Source: Clostridiales bacterium
GTDB taxonomy: Bacteria > Bacillota > Clostridia > Oscillospirales > Oscillospiraceae
Direction of reading: 5' to 3'
NCBI GenBank assembly: GCA_020859945.1
Contig: JAJBVG010000018.1
Coordinates: 1-42,809 of the forward strand
DNA length: 42,809 nucleotides
Shown in pieces: positions 30,349 to 38,576 of the stretch (its first letter is position 1; each line of letters opens with the position of its first letter). The position numbers and the translations under genes are program-made. Under the pieces are notes generated by a model. That model had not been told where the DNA came from. It made no database searches and worked only from the letters and a program-made list of their open reading frames with translations.

Positions 30349-30360
30349 CCCCCAAACGCA

Positions 30361-30399
30361 AAAGGCGGACGCCTGCGGCCTGGCCGCGGCTCCGCCTTT
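30361..30399. terminator. Terminator between convergent genes
   Basis: AAAGGCGGA (30361-30369) pairs with TCCGCCTTT (30391-30399), with an inner GCGGCC/GGCCGC stem, just after the STAND gene and just before the end of the small minus-strand gene. Confidence 0.7.
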
Positions 30400-30407
30400 C
30401 TGCGTCC

Positions 30408-30587
30408 TTAGTACAGCTCCCGCAGGACGTTCTCGGAATACTCCCGCAGCGCGGCCAGGTTCCGAATGGAATCGCCGCACTGGATGACCCGCTCCCGCAC
30501 CGGGTCCGGCAGGACGGTGAAGTAGCACTCCGCGTCCCGGTCGCAGTGGAGCAGGTGGTTTAAATTGCGATAGTTCTGTTTTTTCAC
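30408..30587 (-). CDS. Small conserved protein, unknown function
   Basis: A 59-residue protein (GTG start at 30587, GGGAG eight bases upstream); an ATG at 30602 would give 64 residues but lacks a ribosome site. NLNHLLHCDRDAECYFTVLP and the following helical part resemble small proteins common in Clostridia with the pattern LNHLxxCDxDAxxYFxxLP. No function is assigned to these. It lies downstream of the amidase on the same strand, 63 bases away, and may be co-transcribed. Confidence 0.65.
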   Translation of the reverse strand: MKKQNYRNLNHLLHCDRDAECYFTVLPDPVRERVIQCGDSIRNLAALREYSENVLRELY

Positions 30588-30650
30588 GGTTTTGTCTCCC
30601 ATTCCGCGCCGTTTCCGGCGCATGGATATGGTGGACAAAATGGGAGCAGT

Positions 30651-31397
30651 TTATTCGTTTTCCAACGTAATGAACTGCTGCAAAGCGAAACCGGACACGC
30701 CGTTCCACTCCACCACGAACCAGTTTTGATAGCGGTTCCAGACGGTGAGCCGGGTGCCGTCCTGGAGGGACACCACCACCTCGCTGGCGGTGTCCGGCGC
30801 GGCGCGGACGTTCAAACTGCCCCAGTTCAGGTCCACATAGCCCGCCTGGGGCGGCTGGAGAGGCAGAAAGGGCAGGGAAAAATACTGGGCCACCGCCTCC
30901 GCCAGCGCCTTGGCGATCTCCGGCACGTTGTCCCGTATCCACTGGGCGTCCTCCTGGTTGTCGTGGTAGGCCAGCTCCACCAGCACGGCGGGAGCCGTGA
31001 CCTTCGCCACCTCGCCAATGGTAGTGGTGGGCAGGGCGCGCACCTTCTCCGGCTGGGGGTAGATGGTGCGAAGATGGTTGACAATCAGCTCAGCGGCCCG
31101 GCGGCTGTGGACGGAGTTGGGGGAATAGTACACATCGGTCCCCTGGAGAACGCCGGAAAGGGCCTCCGGCGCGGCGTTGCTGTGCAGGGCCAGGTGCAGA
31201 GAAAATTGCCCGGCGTTAGACGCTTCGATGGACTGGGCGGCGGTCATATCCGTGGTATTTCGCACAAAGGAGATGCCGCAGGCCCGAAACCACCGCTCCA
31301 GCTGGTCGGCAATCAGGTTCATGTACAGTTCTTCGTTCCCGCCGCCCACGTAGGGGTTGAACTCCTGGGAGGAGGGGGACAGATAGACAAAAGGCAT
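30651..31397 (-). CDS. N-acetylmuramoyl-L-alanine amidase (Amidase_3) with SH3b domain
   Basis: A 248-residue cell-wall hydrolase that cuts the bond between muramic acid and the stem peptide. The Amidase_3 domain (about 1-180) shows the zinc ligands in NEELYMNLIAD (Glu), LALHSNAAPE (His) and the catalytic VELAYHDNQEDA (Glu). The first histidine of the usual DPGHGG motif is absent, replaced by SPSSQEFNPY, as in a Clostridial variant subgroup. A C-terminal SH3b domain (about 188-245; GSLNVRAAPDTASEVV) binds wall. No signal peptide is seen, suggesting spore or mother-cell lysis use. ATG at 31397 follows GGGAGG. Confidence 0.88.
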   Translation of the reverse strand: MPFVYLSPSSQEFNPYVGGGNEELYMNLIADQLERWFRACGISFVRNTTDMTAAQSIEASNAGQFSLHLALHSNAAPEALSGVLQGTDVYYSPNSVHSRRAAELIVNHLRTIYPQPEKVRALPTTTIGEVAKVTAPAVLVELAYHDNQEDAQWIRDNVPEIAKALAEAVAQYFSLPFLPLQPPQAGYVDLNWGSLNVRAAPDTASEVVVSLQDGTRLTVWNRYQNWFVVEWNGVSGFALQQFITLENE

Positions 31398-31501
31398 AGA
31401 CAGGGCCTCCCAAACAGAAAGATGTCCCAGTCTATGCCGATGGGGGAGAGGGGGGACCCAGGGAAATCAATTTTGAAAAGCTCCTAGGGAAAATTACGCT
31501 T

Positions 31502-31573
31502 CTGTAGGGGCGGCCCTCGGCCGCCCGTGGGTTTCGTGTTCTGTTCCCGGGCGGCCACGGGCCGCCCCTACAG
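31502..31573. repeat. GGGGCGGCC palindromic repeat, copy 1
   Basis: CTGTAGGGGCGGCC at the left and its complement GGCCGCCCCTACAG at the right, with internal CCGCCCG / CGGGCGG, form a long hairpin of about 72 bases. Same family as 32554-32622 and 34018-34040. Confidence 0.8.
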
Positions 31574-31598
31574 GCATATGGATAAAAAAGGCGTTCTT

Positions 31599-32462
31599 TT
31601 AACCCAGCATCTCCCCGATGACGTTGGACAGAGCGGCGAACTGTTCCAAACTCAGCTGTTCCCCGCGGGTGTTCTCCCCCAGACCGCAGGCGGTCAGGGC
31701 CTCCCGCAGCTGCTCCTTGGTCAACTGCGTGGAAAACGCGGAGGAGAGGCCGTTCAGCAGCTTTTTTCGCCGCTGGAGGAAGGCCGCCCGCACCACGTGA
31801 AAGAACTGCATTTCGCTGTCCACTGCCGCAGGGGGCGCGGAGCGCATGGTCATCCGCACCACCGCTGACGTGACCTTGGGCGCGGGGTAGAAGCAGTGAG
31901 GCGGCACCTCGAACAGCAGCTCACAGTCCGCGTAGTATTGGCACAGCAGCGTAAACGCGCCGTAGTCGCTGGTGTTGGGCCGGGCGCAAATGCGCTTTGC
32001 CACCTCCCGCTGGATCATCACCGTGACGGAGGCGAAGCGGCGGCTCTCCAGCAGCCGGGTCAGCACCGGTGTGGTGATGTTATAGGGCAGGTTGGCGCAG
32101 ACGATAGGGGTCAGCCCGCCGCAATGCTCCTCCAGCAGAGCGTCCAGGTCCAGCTTCATAATGTTGCCGGGAATGACCGTCACGTTGGGACAGTCAGCCA
32201 GCGTCTCCGCCAGCACCGGCAGCAGCGCGGTGTCCAGCTCCACCGCCGCAACTTTGCCCGCACGTTGGGCCAGTTGGACGGTCAGCGGGCCGATGCCCGG
32301 CCCGATTTCCAGCACGGCGGTGGTCTCGTCCGCACCTGACGCTTCGGCAATGGCCTGGGGAACGCTGCCGTCGATGAGGAAGTTCTGCCCCATGGACTTG
32401 GAGAAGTGGAAGCCGTACCGGGTCAGCAGGGGTTTGATTTCGCGCAAATCACAGAGATCCAT
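31599..32462 (-). CDS. rsmA: 16S rRNA (adenine1518/1519-N6)-dimethyltransferase
   Basis: A 287-residue SAM-dependent methyltransferase that dimethylates two adjacent adenines in the 3' end hairpin of 16S rRNA during late 30S assembly. Motifs are KSMGQNFLIDGSVPQAIAEA, the SAM loop VLEIGPGIGPLTVQLAQRAG, the acidic VAAVELD and the catalytic NLPYNITTPVL. The C-terminal helical domain has FYPAPKVTSAVV and AFLQRRKKLLNGLSS. ATG at 32462 follows AAGGTGAT. The longer upstream frame crosses a repeat and is rejected. Confidence 0.96.
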   Translation of the reverse strand: MDLCDLREIKPLLTRYGFHFSKSMGQNFLIDGSVPQAIAEASGADETTAVLEIGPGIGPLTVQLAQRAGKVAAVELDTALLPVLAETLADCPNVTVIPGNIMKLDLDALLEEHCGGLTPIVCANLPYNITTPVLTRLLESRRFASVTVMIQREVAKRICARPNTSDYGAFTLLCQYYADCELLFEVPPHCFYPAPKVTSAVVRMTMRSAPPAAVDSEMQFFHVVRAAFLQRRKKLLNGLSSAFSTQLTKEQLREALTACGLGENTRGEQLSLEQFAALSNVIGEMLG

Positions 32463-32767
32463 CTTGGGAATCACCTTTTTCTTACAGGAATAGAATCTGA
32501 TTATCTCTTTGGCCTGTTGCGCGGATTGAGAATCATTCATTTGACACTGTATGTGTAGGGGCGGCCCTTGGCCGCCCGGAGAACCATCTTCTTGCACAGG
32601 GCGGCCAGGGGCCGCCCCTACAGAGCGCGCGGTAACAGTTCCGAACAAAAGCGTTATAGGTGATGCAAAGAGATAATCCATTAAACAGGGGAGAGGCAAG
32701 CAAAGGGACAAAAAAGCGGCGCTCGAATCCGCGCTTTTCGGCCCGAACGCGAGCGCCTGATGTAACA
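32463..32767. other. Intergenic region upstream of rsmA
   Basis: It contains repeat copy 2 (32554-32622). The remainder has an A-rich stretch followed by the GC-rich GCGGCGCTCG...CGAGCGC near 32714-32755, possibly the terminator of the phosphatase-GNAT gene. No further gene is seen. Confidence 0.4.
32554..32622. repeat. GGGGCGGCC palindromic repeat, copy 2
   Basis: TGTAGGGGCGGCCCTTGGCC at the left and GGCCAGGGGCCGCCCCTACA at the right, separated by a variable middle; same termini as copy 1. It sits in the 305-base gap between rsmA and the phosphatase-acetyltransferase gene. Confidence 0.8.
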
Positions 32768-33934
32768 TTAATCCTCTTTGGGATAGCCGATGTCCTTTTC
32801 CAGCAGCTCCAGGGGCACTTGGCTGTCCTGAGCCATGCCGATTTTCCGAAAACCGTTGCGGGTGTAAAACCGCTTGGCGATCTGGTTGGTGGGAGCGCAG
32901 CGGAGCCGCAGCTTGTCCCGGCCGAGAGGCCGGGCGGTGGAGACCGCCTGTCCGATGAGCTGGACGCCCAGCCCCTTGTGGCGATAGGCGGGGTTCATGT
33001 AGACGAAGGGGACGAAGCAGACGCCGCTTTCCGCGTCCCGCTCCAGGTTCATCTGGATCATGCCCACGATCTCCTCCCCCAGACAGGCCACCATCACCGA
33101 CTTGGGTTCGTTCAGGCTGGCGCGGAGGGCCGCCTGATAGAACGCTTCCCCGTCGAAGAACGCCTCCCGCCCGTGGATGTCCACCCACGCCTCATGGCGG
33201 TAGCGGAAGTACAGCTCCTTTTCCTCGTAGGGCCGCCAGGGGCGGAACCACAGGTTGGCGTTACCCATGGCAAAGACGGTGCGCTCCTCGCCGGGGCCGC
33301 GCTGCTTTATCATGGTGGAGATTTCCAGAGGCAGGTGGGAGTTGTCCGCCTCGAACAGCACCCGCACGTCGCGGCCCTCCACCTCAATGCAGGCCACGCC
33401 GGTGTTGTCGCTGTGGGGGACTTTTTCAATTCCCTCCAGACCGTAGCCCCGGAACCAGGACAGCGCCGTCCGAATCACCATGCCGTGAGAGAAGCAGGCC
33501 ACGGTTTTGCCGGGGTTGGCGTCGGCGATTTTGAAAATCGCCTCCACCATCCGCTCCTGCACCTGCTGGTAGGTCTCGCCGCCCTCCACGGAGTAGGCGG
33601 GGGAGACCTCCCCAAAGAGCCGCATCCGCTCCGGGTCGTGTACCTGCACGTCCCCAAAGGGCACATCCTCCCACACGCCGACGCCAATTTCAATCAGCCC
33701 CGGCTCGATTTGCAGCGGCAGATGGTGCGGCACATAAATGGCCCTTGCGGTGGTTTTGCACCGGGTCAGGGGGCTGGAATACACCGCGTCGATAGGCACC
33801 CCGTCAAAGCGGCCCGTCAGGGCCGCGATCTGCCGGTAGCCGGTGTCGGTGATGAGGGAATCGTACCAGCCGTGCATCCGGCGGTACAGGTTGCCCTCCG
33901 CCTGGGCGTGGCGAATCAAATACAGTCGCGTCAT
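32768..33934 (-). CDS. Histidine phosphatase - GNAT acetyltransferase fusion
   Basis: A 388-residue two-domain cytosolic protein. Residues 1-200 are a phosphoglycerate-mutase-like histidine phosphatase: LIRHAQAEGN (phospho-His9), SSPLTRCKTTA, the glutamate in GVGVWEDVPFGD and the second histidine in FSHGMV (His150). Residues about 225-388 are a GNAT domain with the acetyl-CoA loop RHKGLG (318-323) and FYTRNGF. Both sites look intact. The fusion is unusual and could couple dephosphorylation to acetylation of one substrate; none can be named. ATG at 33934 has only a weak ribosome site (GAGAAAG). Confidence 0.88.
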   Translation of the reverse strand: MTRLYLIRHAQAEGNLYRRMHGWYDSLITDTGYRQIAALTGRFDGVPIDAVYSSPLTRCKTTARAIYVPHHLPLQIEPGLIEIGVGVWEDVPFGDVQVHDPERMRLFGEVSPAYSVEGGETYQQVQERMVEAIFKIADANPGKTVACFSHGMVIRTALSWFRGYGLEGIEKVPHSDNTGVACIEVEGRDVRVLFEADNSHLPLEISTMIKQRGPGEERTVFAMGNANLWFRPWRPYEEKELYFRYRHEAWVDIHGREAFFDGEAFYQAALRASLNEPKSVMVACLGEEIVGMIQMNLERDAESGVCFVPFVYMNPAYRHKGLGVQLIGQAVSTARPLGRDKLRLRCAPTNQIAKRFYTRNGFRKIGMAQDSQVPLELLEKDIGYPKED

Positions 33935-34017
33935 TGCAGCGTTCGCTCGCTTTCTCTATGGTATCCGCGAGAGACACGGAATTAGCATTTAACAGGAAAA
34001 ATAGCTTGCTTTTTTAA

Positions 34018-34040
34018 GCGGCCACGGGCCGCCCCTACAG
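34018..34040. repeat. GGGGCGGCC palindromic repeat, partial copy 3
   Basis: Only the right half is present (AGCGGCCACGGGCCGCCCCT followed by ACAG), identical to the end of copy 1. It lies just after the pyrD stop codon and may be a truncated insertion. Confidence 0.65.
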
Positions 34041-34053
34041 GCAAAAGAATGAT

Positions 34054-34983
34054 TTACCAGGGCTTTACGCCGCCGGTCAGTTCGCTGACGGATTTCAGAC
34101 CCTGCTCCGCAGCCAGCGCCGCCAGGCCGTCCCGCACCTTCAGGGGGGCGTAGGGGTCGGCAAAGCAGGTCGTTCCCACCGCCACGGCGGTAGCGCCCGC
34201 CAGCAGCATCTGGGCCGCGTCGTCGCCCTTGGTCACGCCGCCCATGCCCAGCACGGGGATGTTTACCGCGTTGGCGACTTCCCAAACCATCCGCACCGCC
34301 ACCGGCAGCACCGCCGGGCCGGACAGTCCGCCGGTGTTCATGTGCAACACCGGGCGGCGGGTCTTTACGTCAATGCGCATCCCCCGGATGGTATTGATGA
34401 GGGAGACGGCGTCCGCCCCCGCGTTCTCCACCGCTTTGGCGATGACGGTGATGTCGGTGACGTTGGGGGAGAGCTTGACCATCACCGGCACACTCCCAGC
34501 GTGTTTTTTGGCGCACTCAGTCACCTCAGCGGTCATCTCCGGGACGGTGCCGTACTGCAAACCGCCGCACTTCACGTTGGGGCAGGAGACGTTGACCTCG
34601 ATCATGTCCACGCCCGCGTCAGAGAGCTTTTCGCACATGATGCCATACTCATCCGGCGTGTTGCCGGAGATGTTGGCGATGATTTTCAAGTCGTGCTGCC
34701 GCAAATAGGGCAGTTCCTCCGCGATAAAGCGGTCCACGCCGGGGTTTTGCAGCCCAACGGAGTTCAGAATCCCCATGGGGGTCTCGGCAATGCGGGGCGG
34801 GGGATTGCCCTCCCTGGGGTAGAGGGTCAGGCCCTTGCAGCAGATGCCGCCCAACTCGCTGATGTCGTAAAACTGGCCGTACTCCCGGCCAAAGCCGAAG
34901 GTGCCGGAGGCCACCACGATAGGGTTCTTCATGGACATCCCCGCCAGGGTGACACCCATCTCTACGCCGTTGATGACGCTCAT
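34054..34983 (-). CDS. pyrD: Dihydroorotate dehydrogenase B, catalytic subunit
   Basis: A 309-residue FMN enzyme that oxidises dihydroorotate to orotate, the fourth step of UMP synthesis, passing electrons to NAD+ through PyrK. Motifs are MKNPIVVASGTFGFG, the substrate loop NSVGLQNPGVD, the catalytic NVSCPNVKCGG (Cys), VKLSPNVTDI and MGGVTKGDDAAQMLLAGA for FMN phosphate. The catalytic cysteine and pyrK neighbour define class 1B. It overlaps the pyrK stop by four bases (ATGA). It is last in the operon pyrC-pyrF-pyrK-pyrD. Confidence 0.96.
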   Translation of the reverse strand: MSVINGVEMGVTLAGMSMKNPIVVASGTFGFGREYGQFYDISELGGICCKGLTLYPREGNPPPRIAETPMGILNSVGLQNPGVDRFIAEELPYLRQHDLKIIANISGNTPDEYGIMCEKLSDAGVDMIEVNVSCPNVKCGGLQYGTVPEMTAEVTECAKKHAGSVPVMVKLSPNVTDITVIAKAVENAGADAVSLINTIRGMRIDVKTRRPVLHMNTGGLSGPAVLPVAVRMVWEVANAVNIPVLGMGGVTKGDDAAQMLLAGATAVAVGTTCFADPYAPLKVRDGLAALAAEQGLKSVSELTGGVKPW

Positions 34984-35735
34984 GCCCAGTCCACCTCCTC
35001 TGCGGGAAATACCGGCCCGTCCTTGCAGACGTGCTTATAGCTGCCGCCCACCGAGCAGGCGCACACCAGGCAGGCCCCCACGCCGCAGCCCATCCGCTCC
35101 TCCATGGAGACCTGACAGGGTACGCCGAAGTCTTTCGCCGCCTTGTAAACGTTTTTCAGCATGGGCTTGGGACCGCAGGCGAAAACCGCGCTGATGGTTT
35201 TATCTTCCTCCAGATATTGCCGCACCAGCGCGTCCACAAACCCATGGTAGCCCACAGAGCCGTCGTCGCTGGCCACCTTAACCGGGCAACCGGCCGGTTG
35301 GAAGTCCTCCAGCAGAATGACGGCCTGCTGATTGCGGAACCCCAGCGCCGCCGCCGCGCCGCCGGGCGCGGCCTTTGCCGCATAGAGCATGGGGGGTACG
35401 CCAATGCCGCCGCCCACCACCAGCACCTTTCCGGTTTCGGGGTAGACAAAACCGTGGCCCAAGGGCCCCAGCACGTCCAGCGTGGACCCTTCCGACTGTT
35501 TGGCAAGCCAGGCGGTGCCTTCTCCCCGGACCTGGAACACCACCCGGAGGGTATCGCCCTCCGCGTCGCAGATAGAGATGGGGCGGCGGAGCAGGTGGCC
35601 CTCGCCGCAGGCGATGTTGACGAACTGTCCGGGCTGGGCAGACTGGGCCATCTCTCCCGCGTCCAGCAGGAAGGAGAGGGTGTCCGGGTTCAGCCGGTCC
35701 GCCCGGATGATTCGACAAAGAGCTTGTACAGGCAT
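34980..35735 (-). CDS. pyrK: Dihydroorotate dehydrogenase electron-transfer subunit
   Basis: A 251-residue FAD and 2Fe-2S protein that carries electrons from PyrD to NAD+. RPISICDAEGD binds FAD, VLVVGGGIGVPPMLYAAKAA is the nucleotide-binding loop, and the iron-sulfur motif is MGCGVGACLVCACSVGG with a later HVCKDGPVF cysteine. It is of ordinary length for the family. ATG at 35735 lies 24 bases downstream of the pyrF stop. Confidence 0.96.
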   Translation of the reverse strand: MPVQALCRIIRADRLNPDTLSFLLDAGEMAQSAQPGQFVNIACGEGHLLRRPISICDAEGDTLRVVFQVRGEGTAWLAKQSEGSTLDVLGPLGHGFVYPETGKVLVVGGGIGVPPMLYAAKAAPGGAAAALGFRNQQAVILLEDFQPAGCPVKVASDDGSVGYHGFVDALVRQYLEEDKTISAVFACGPKPMLKNVYKAAKDFGVPCQVSMEERMGCGVGACLVCACSVGGSYKHVCKDGPVFPAEEVDWA

Positions 35736-35759
35736 AAATACGGCTCCTTTTCGTCTAAA

Positions 35760-36686
35760 TTAGTCCAAAATCGGGGTGATAGCGGTGATAGCGTCCCGCA
35801 TCTCCAGGGCTGCGGCGCGGGCCGCCTCCTGGTAGTCCGCACCGGCGTTGCCGGTCTTTTTCCATGCGCACATAATGCCGCGGGAGGAGTTGACGATGGC
35901 GCCGTGGCCCTTTTCGTCAAAAGCGAAGCGCACGTCCTCGGCGGTGCCGCCCTGGGCGCCGTAGCCGGGAACCAGCAGGAAGGTGTGGGGCAGTGCCTGG
36001 CGCAGCTGGGCCAGCTGCTCCGGCCAGGTGGCCCCCACTACTGCGCCCACCCGGTTGTAGCCGTAGCAGTCCAGATAGCCCTCGCCCCACTTGGCGGCGA
36101 GACTGCCCATCACATCGTAGATTTTCTGCTCACCAATGGTCAGGTCCTGCAAATCCACGGCGGAGGGGTTGGAGGTCCGCACCAGCACAAAGAGGGCCTT
36201 GTCCTCCTGGTTGGCGATTTTCAGGAAGGGGTTCACCGCATCCGCGCCCATGTAGCCGTTGACGGTGACACAGTCCGCGTCAAAGCAGGGCAGCTGCGCG
36301 CCTCCCACCACGGTCTTGCCCAGCCAGCCCTCAGCGTAGGCGGAGGCGGTGGCCCCGATGTCGCCCCGCTTCACGTCGGCGATGACGTACATCCCCTTTT
36401 CTCTGGCATAGCGGATGGTGCGTTCCAGCATCTCCATGCCCTCCCAGCCCAGCAGCTCATAATAAGCGGACTGGGGCTTCACGGCGGGGACGATGTCGCA
36501 CAGCGCGTCGATGAGACCGCAGTTGAAGGCGAAAATGGCCTCCGCCGCGGCCTTCCGGGTCTCGCCGTACTGGGCGATGGCCCGGTCGATCATAGGCTGG
36601 GGAACGTACTCCAGCCGGGCGTCCAGCCCGGCCACGGTGGGGTTTTTGGTGCGGATAATGGCTTGCTGCAAACGGTCAAAAGACAT
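35760..36686 (-). CDS. pyrF: Orotidine 5'-phosphate decarboxylase (type 2)
   Basis: A 308-residue enzyme that decarboxylates OMP to UMP. It belongs to the longer type 2 group (about 270-310 residues), shown by NPTVAGLDARLEYVP, FNCGLIDALCDIVPAVKPQS and the catalytic loop VIADVKRGDIGATASAYAEG with the Lys-Asp network. VPGYGAQGGTAEDVR near the C-terminus binds phosphate. ATG at 36686 follows AGGGAGAGA. It is the second gene in the operon, 35 bases after pyrC. Confidence 0.95.
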   Translation of the reverse strand: MSFDRLQQAIIRTKNPTVAGLDARLEYVPQPMIDRAIAQYGETRKAAAEAIFAFNCGLIDALCDIVPAVKPQSAYYELLGWEGMEMLERTIRYAREKGMYVIADVKRGDIGATASAYAEGWLGKTVVGGAQLPCFDADCVTVNGYMGADAVNPFLKIANQEDKALFVLVRTSNPSAVDLQDLTIGEQKIYDVMGSLAAKWGEGYLDCYGYNRVGAVVGATWPEQLAQLRQALPHTFLLVPGYGAQGGTAEDVRFAFDEKGHGAIVNSSRGIMCAWKKTGNAGADYQEAARAAALEMRDAITAITPILD

Positions 36687-36721
36687 ATTGTTATCTCTCC
36701 CTGTTCAGTTTTGGACATGCG

Positions 36722-38005
36722 TTAATCGTCGTAGCGGTAAATGATCTTGCCGCCCACGATGGTGTATTTCACCTTGCCCTTCACCTGCATCCCGGCGAAG
36801 GGGGTGTTGCGGCCCTTGGAGCGGAAGTCGCCTGGGTCGATGGTCCACGCCTCGTTGGGGTCGAAGATGGTCAGGTCAGCGTCGGCCCCCATGCTCAGGC
36901 CGCCCTTGTGCAGCCGCAGGATACGGGCGGGGTTGGTGGTCATTTTGCGGATCACATCCACCAGGGTCATTCTGCCGGTGTGGTAGAGCTGGGTCAGCGT
37001 AATGGCCAAAGAGGTCTCCAGTCCCACCATGCCGCTGGGGGCTTCGGTCAGGGGCCTGGCCTTCTCCTCGGCGGAGTGGGGGGCGTGGTCGGTAACGATG
37101 CAGTCAATGGTGCCGTCCCGCAGGCCCTCCACAATGGCCTCCACGTCCTTGGTGGGACGCAGGGGCGGGTTCACCCGGGCCATGGACCCCTGGAGCAGCA
37201 CCTGCTCGTGGGTCAGGGTGAAGTATTGGGGGCAGGTCTCGCAGGTGATCTGCACCCCTCTGCGCTTGTAGCGCCGGACGATGTCCACGCTCTTGGCGGT
37301 GGAGATGTGGCAGATGTGGACGGGCTGCCCCGTCTCCTCGGCCAGCATCGCGTCCCGCATGATCATGATCTCCTCCGCAATGGCGGGGCGGCCATGGATG
37401 CCCAGTTGCCGGGAGACCCGGCCCTCGTTGACGGCGTAGTTGGCGGCCAGGGTGCTGTCCTCCTCGTGACAGAGGATGGGCAGCTTCTGGCGACCCGCCA
37501 CGATCAGCGCGTCCCGCATCAGGTTGGCGTCCATCAGCGGCACGCCATCATCGGAGAGGGCCACGGCTCCTGCGGCTTTCAGTGCCTTGAAGTCGGTGCG
37601 CTCTTCCCCTTGCAGACCTACAGTGACGGCGCCCACCGGCAGCACCTGAACGCCGCTGCCCTCCAGCTGAGCCTTCTCGCGGATGTAGCGGATGGTTTCC
37701 GGGTTATCGGCCACAGGCTTGGTGTTGGCCATGCAAGCGATGGAGGTAAAGCCCCCGTGAGCGGCGGCGGCCGTCCCGGTGATGATGTCCTCTTTATAGG
37801 TCAGGCCAGGGTCCCGCAGGTGGACGTGCATGTCCACCAGACCGGCGCAGACGGCGAAGCCTCTGGCGTCCACCACCTGGGCGTAACGGTCCTCCAGCTG
37901 GCTCCCAATGCAGGAAATGCGCCCGTCCTCGATGAGGATGTCCATTTTCCCGCCAATTCCGCTGACCGGATCGACGATTTTGCCCTGTTTGATCAGCAGC
38001 TTCAT
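36722..38005 (-). CDS. pyrC: Dihydroorotase (class I)
   Basis: A 427-residue zinc amidohydrolase that cyclises carbamoyl-aspartate to dihydroorotate. The metal motif is DMHVHLRDPG (HxH), with later ligands in CHEEDSTL and ICHISTAKS, and the substrate/metal Asp in VTDHAPHSAEEK. The length and motifs match the bacterial class I type. ATG at 38005 follows AAAGGAGTG. It is the first gene of pyrC-pyrF-pyrK-pyrD; pyrB, pyrE and carAB are not in the window. The leader has a GC-rich hairpin but no PyrR-binding consensus or T-tract. Confidence 0.96.
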   Translation of the reverse strand: MKLLIKQGKIVDPVSGIGGKMDILIEDGRISCIGSQLEDRYAQVVDARGFAVCAGLVDMHVHLRDPGLTYKEDIITGTAAAAHGGFTSIACMANTKPVADNPETIRYIREKAQLEGSGVQVLPVGAVTVGLQGEERTDFKALKAAGAVALSDDGVPLMDANLMRDALIVAGRQKLPILCHEEDSTLAANYAVNEGRVSRQLGIHGRPAIAEEIMIMRDAMLAEETGQPVHICHISTAKSVDIVRRYKRRGVQITCETCPQYFTLTHEQVLLQGSMARVNPPLRPTKDVEAIVEGLRDGTIDCIVTDHAPHSAEEKARPLTEAPSGMVGLETSLAITLTQLYHTGRMTLVDVIRKMTTNPARILRLHKGGLSMGADADLTIFDPNEAWTIDPGDFRSKGRNTPFAGMQVKGKVKYTIVGGKIIYRYDD

Positions 38006-38029
38006 GGTTTCACTCCTTTGTCATAGTTA

Positions 38030-38051
38030 CGCCGCACCCCATTGTGCGGCG
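38030..38051 (-). promoter_or_regulatory. Leader hairpin upstream of pyrC
   Basis: CGCCGCAC (38030-38037) and GTGCGGCG (38044-38051) pair exactly around six bases, 25 bases before pyrC ATG. It has no T-tract, so it is not an intrinsic terminator, and may stabilise or regulate the leader. Confidence 0.5.
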
Positions 38052-38075
38052 CGCTTTATCACTTTCCTACCCTCA

Positions 38076-38104
38076 ATTATACATGAAGAAGGGCCTCTTT
38101 GCAA
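38076..38104 (-). promoter_or_regulatory. Promoter of the pyr operon
   Basis: On the minus strand TTGCAA (38099-38104), 17-base spacer, TATAAT (38076-38081). Confidence 0.8.
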
Positions 38105-38244
38105 TCCGTTTTGGTCAAAAACCGCCCGCGATTTCTTTGTCAGAAAAAACCACGCTCCCGCAGGGCAAAAACCACGCGAAGCCGCGCATACTAGCTCTGC
38201 GCAGTTTTGCGCCGGATTCCTTAGCAAGTGAGGTGAGTGCAGCA

Positions 38245-38418
38245 ATGAAATATTCCAACTTCCTGCGGGGCGTGGGAATGGGGATCGCCGCAGGCGCGGT
38301 CATGGGGGCCATGGTGCCGACCCACCGGAAACGCGGCCTCAAGCGGTCCTCCGCAGCCCGTGCCATCAAAGCGGTCACGGACGTGATGGACAACCTGTCC
38401 GACGCCATGGGGCTGTAA
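38245..38418 (+). CDS. Small glycine/alanine-rich protein, YtxH-like
   Basis: A 57-residue protein starting at ATG 38245 after GTGAGGTGAG. FLRGVGMGIAAGAVMGAMVP is a short hydrophobic segment, followed by a basic helix (THRKRGLKRSSAARAIKAVT) and VMDNLSDAMGL. This layout resembles YtxH-like or small membrane-associated proteins seen in Clostridia. Function unknown. A clear terminator follows. The surrounding genes (pyr operon on the other strand, DUF4867 downstream) give no clue. Confidence 0.7.
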   Translation: MKYSNFLRGVGMGIAAGAVMGAMVPTHRKRGLKRSSAARAIKAVTDVMDNLSDAMGL

Positions 38419-38430
38419 GCAGACCAGCGG

Positions 38431-38480
38431 CAGCGCCGTACCGTTCAGCGGGAGCCAACTGTACGGCGCTGTCATTTTTT
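38431..38480 (+). terminator. Intrinsic terminator
   Basis: CAGCGCCGTAC (38431-38441) pairs exactly with GTACGGCGCTG (38461-38471), followed by TCATTTTTT. Confidence 0.88.
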
Positions 38481-38505
38481 GGCGGAAAGTGGTCCGGTCA
38501 CTATG

Positions 38506-38549
38506 GGACTTTTGCACAAAAATGATAGAAAGAATTTAGTGAAAAGTCC
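38506..38549 (+). promoter_or_regulatory. Inverted repeat upstream of the sugar-locus promoter
   Basis: GGACTTTT (38506-38513) and AAAAGTCC (38542-38549), extending imperfectly to GGACTTTTGCAC/GTGAAAAGTCC, lie 28 bases before the -35. It may be a regulator-binding site. Confidence 0.4.
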
Positions 38550-38576
38550 GAAACGCAATTCAAACCAAATTCACTC

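Noticed and set aside
38006-38070. PyrR attenuator before pyrC
   Set aside because: The leader is only about 60 bases with one hairpin; no PyrR-binding consensus or terminator T-run.
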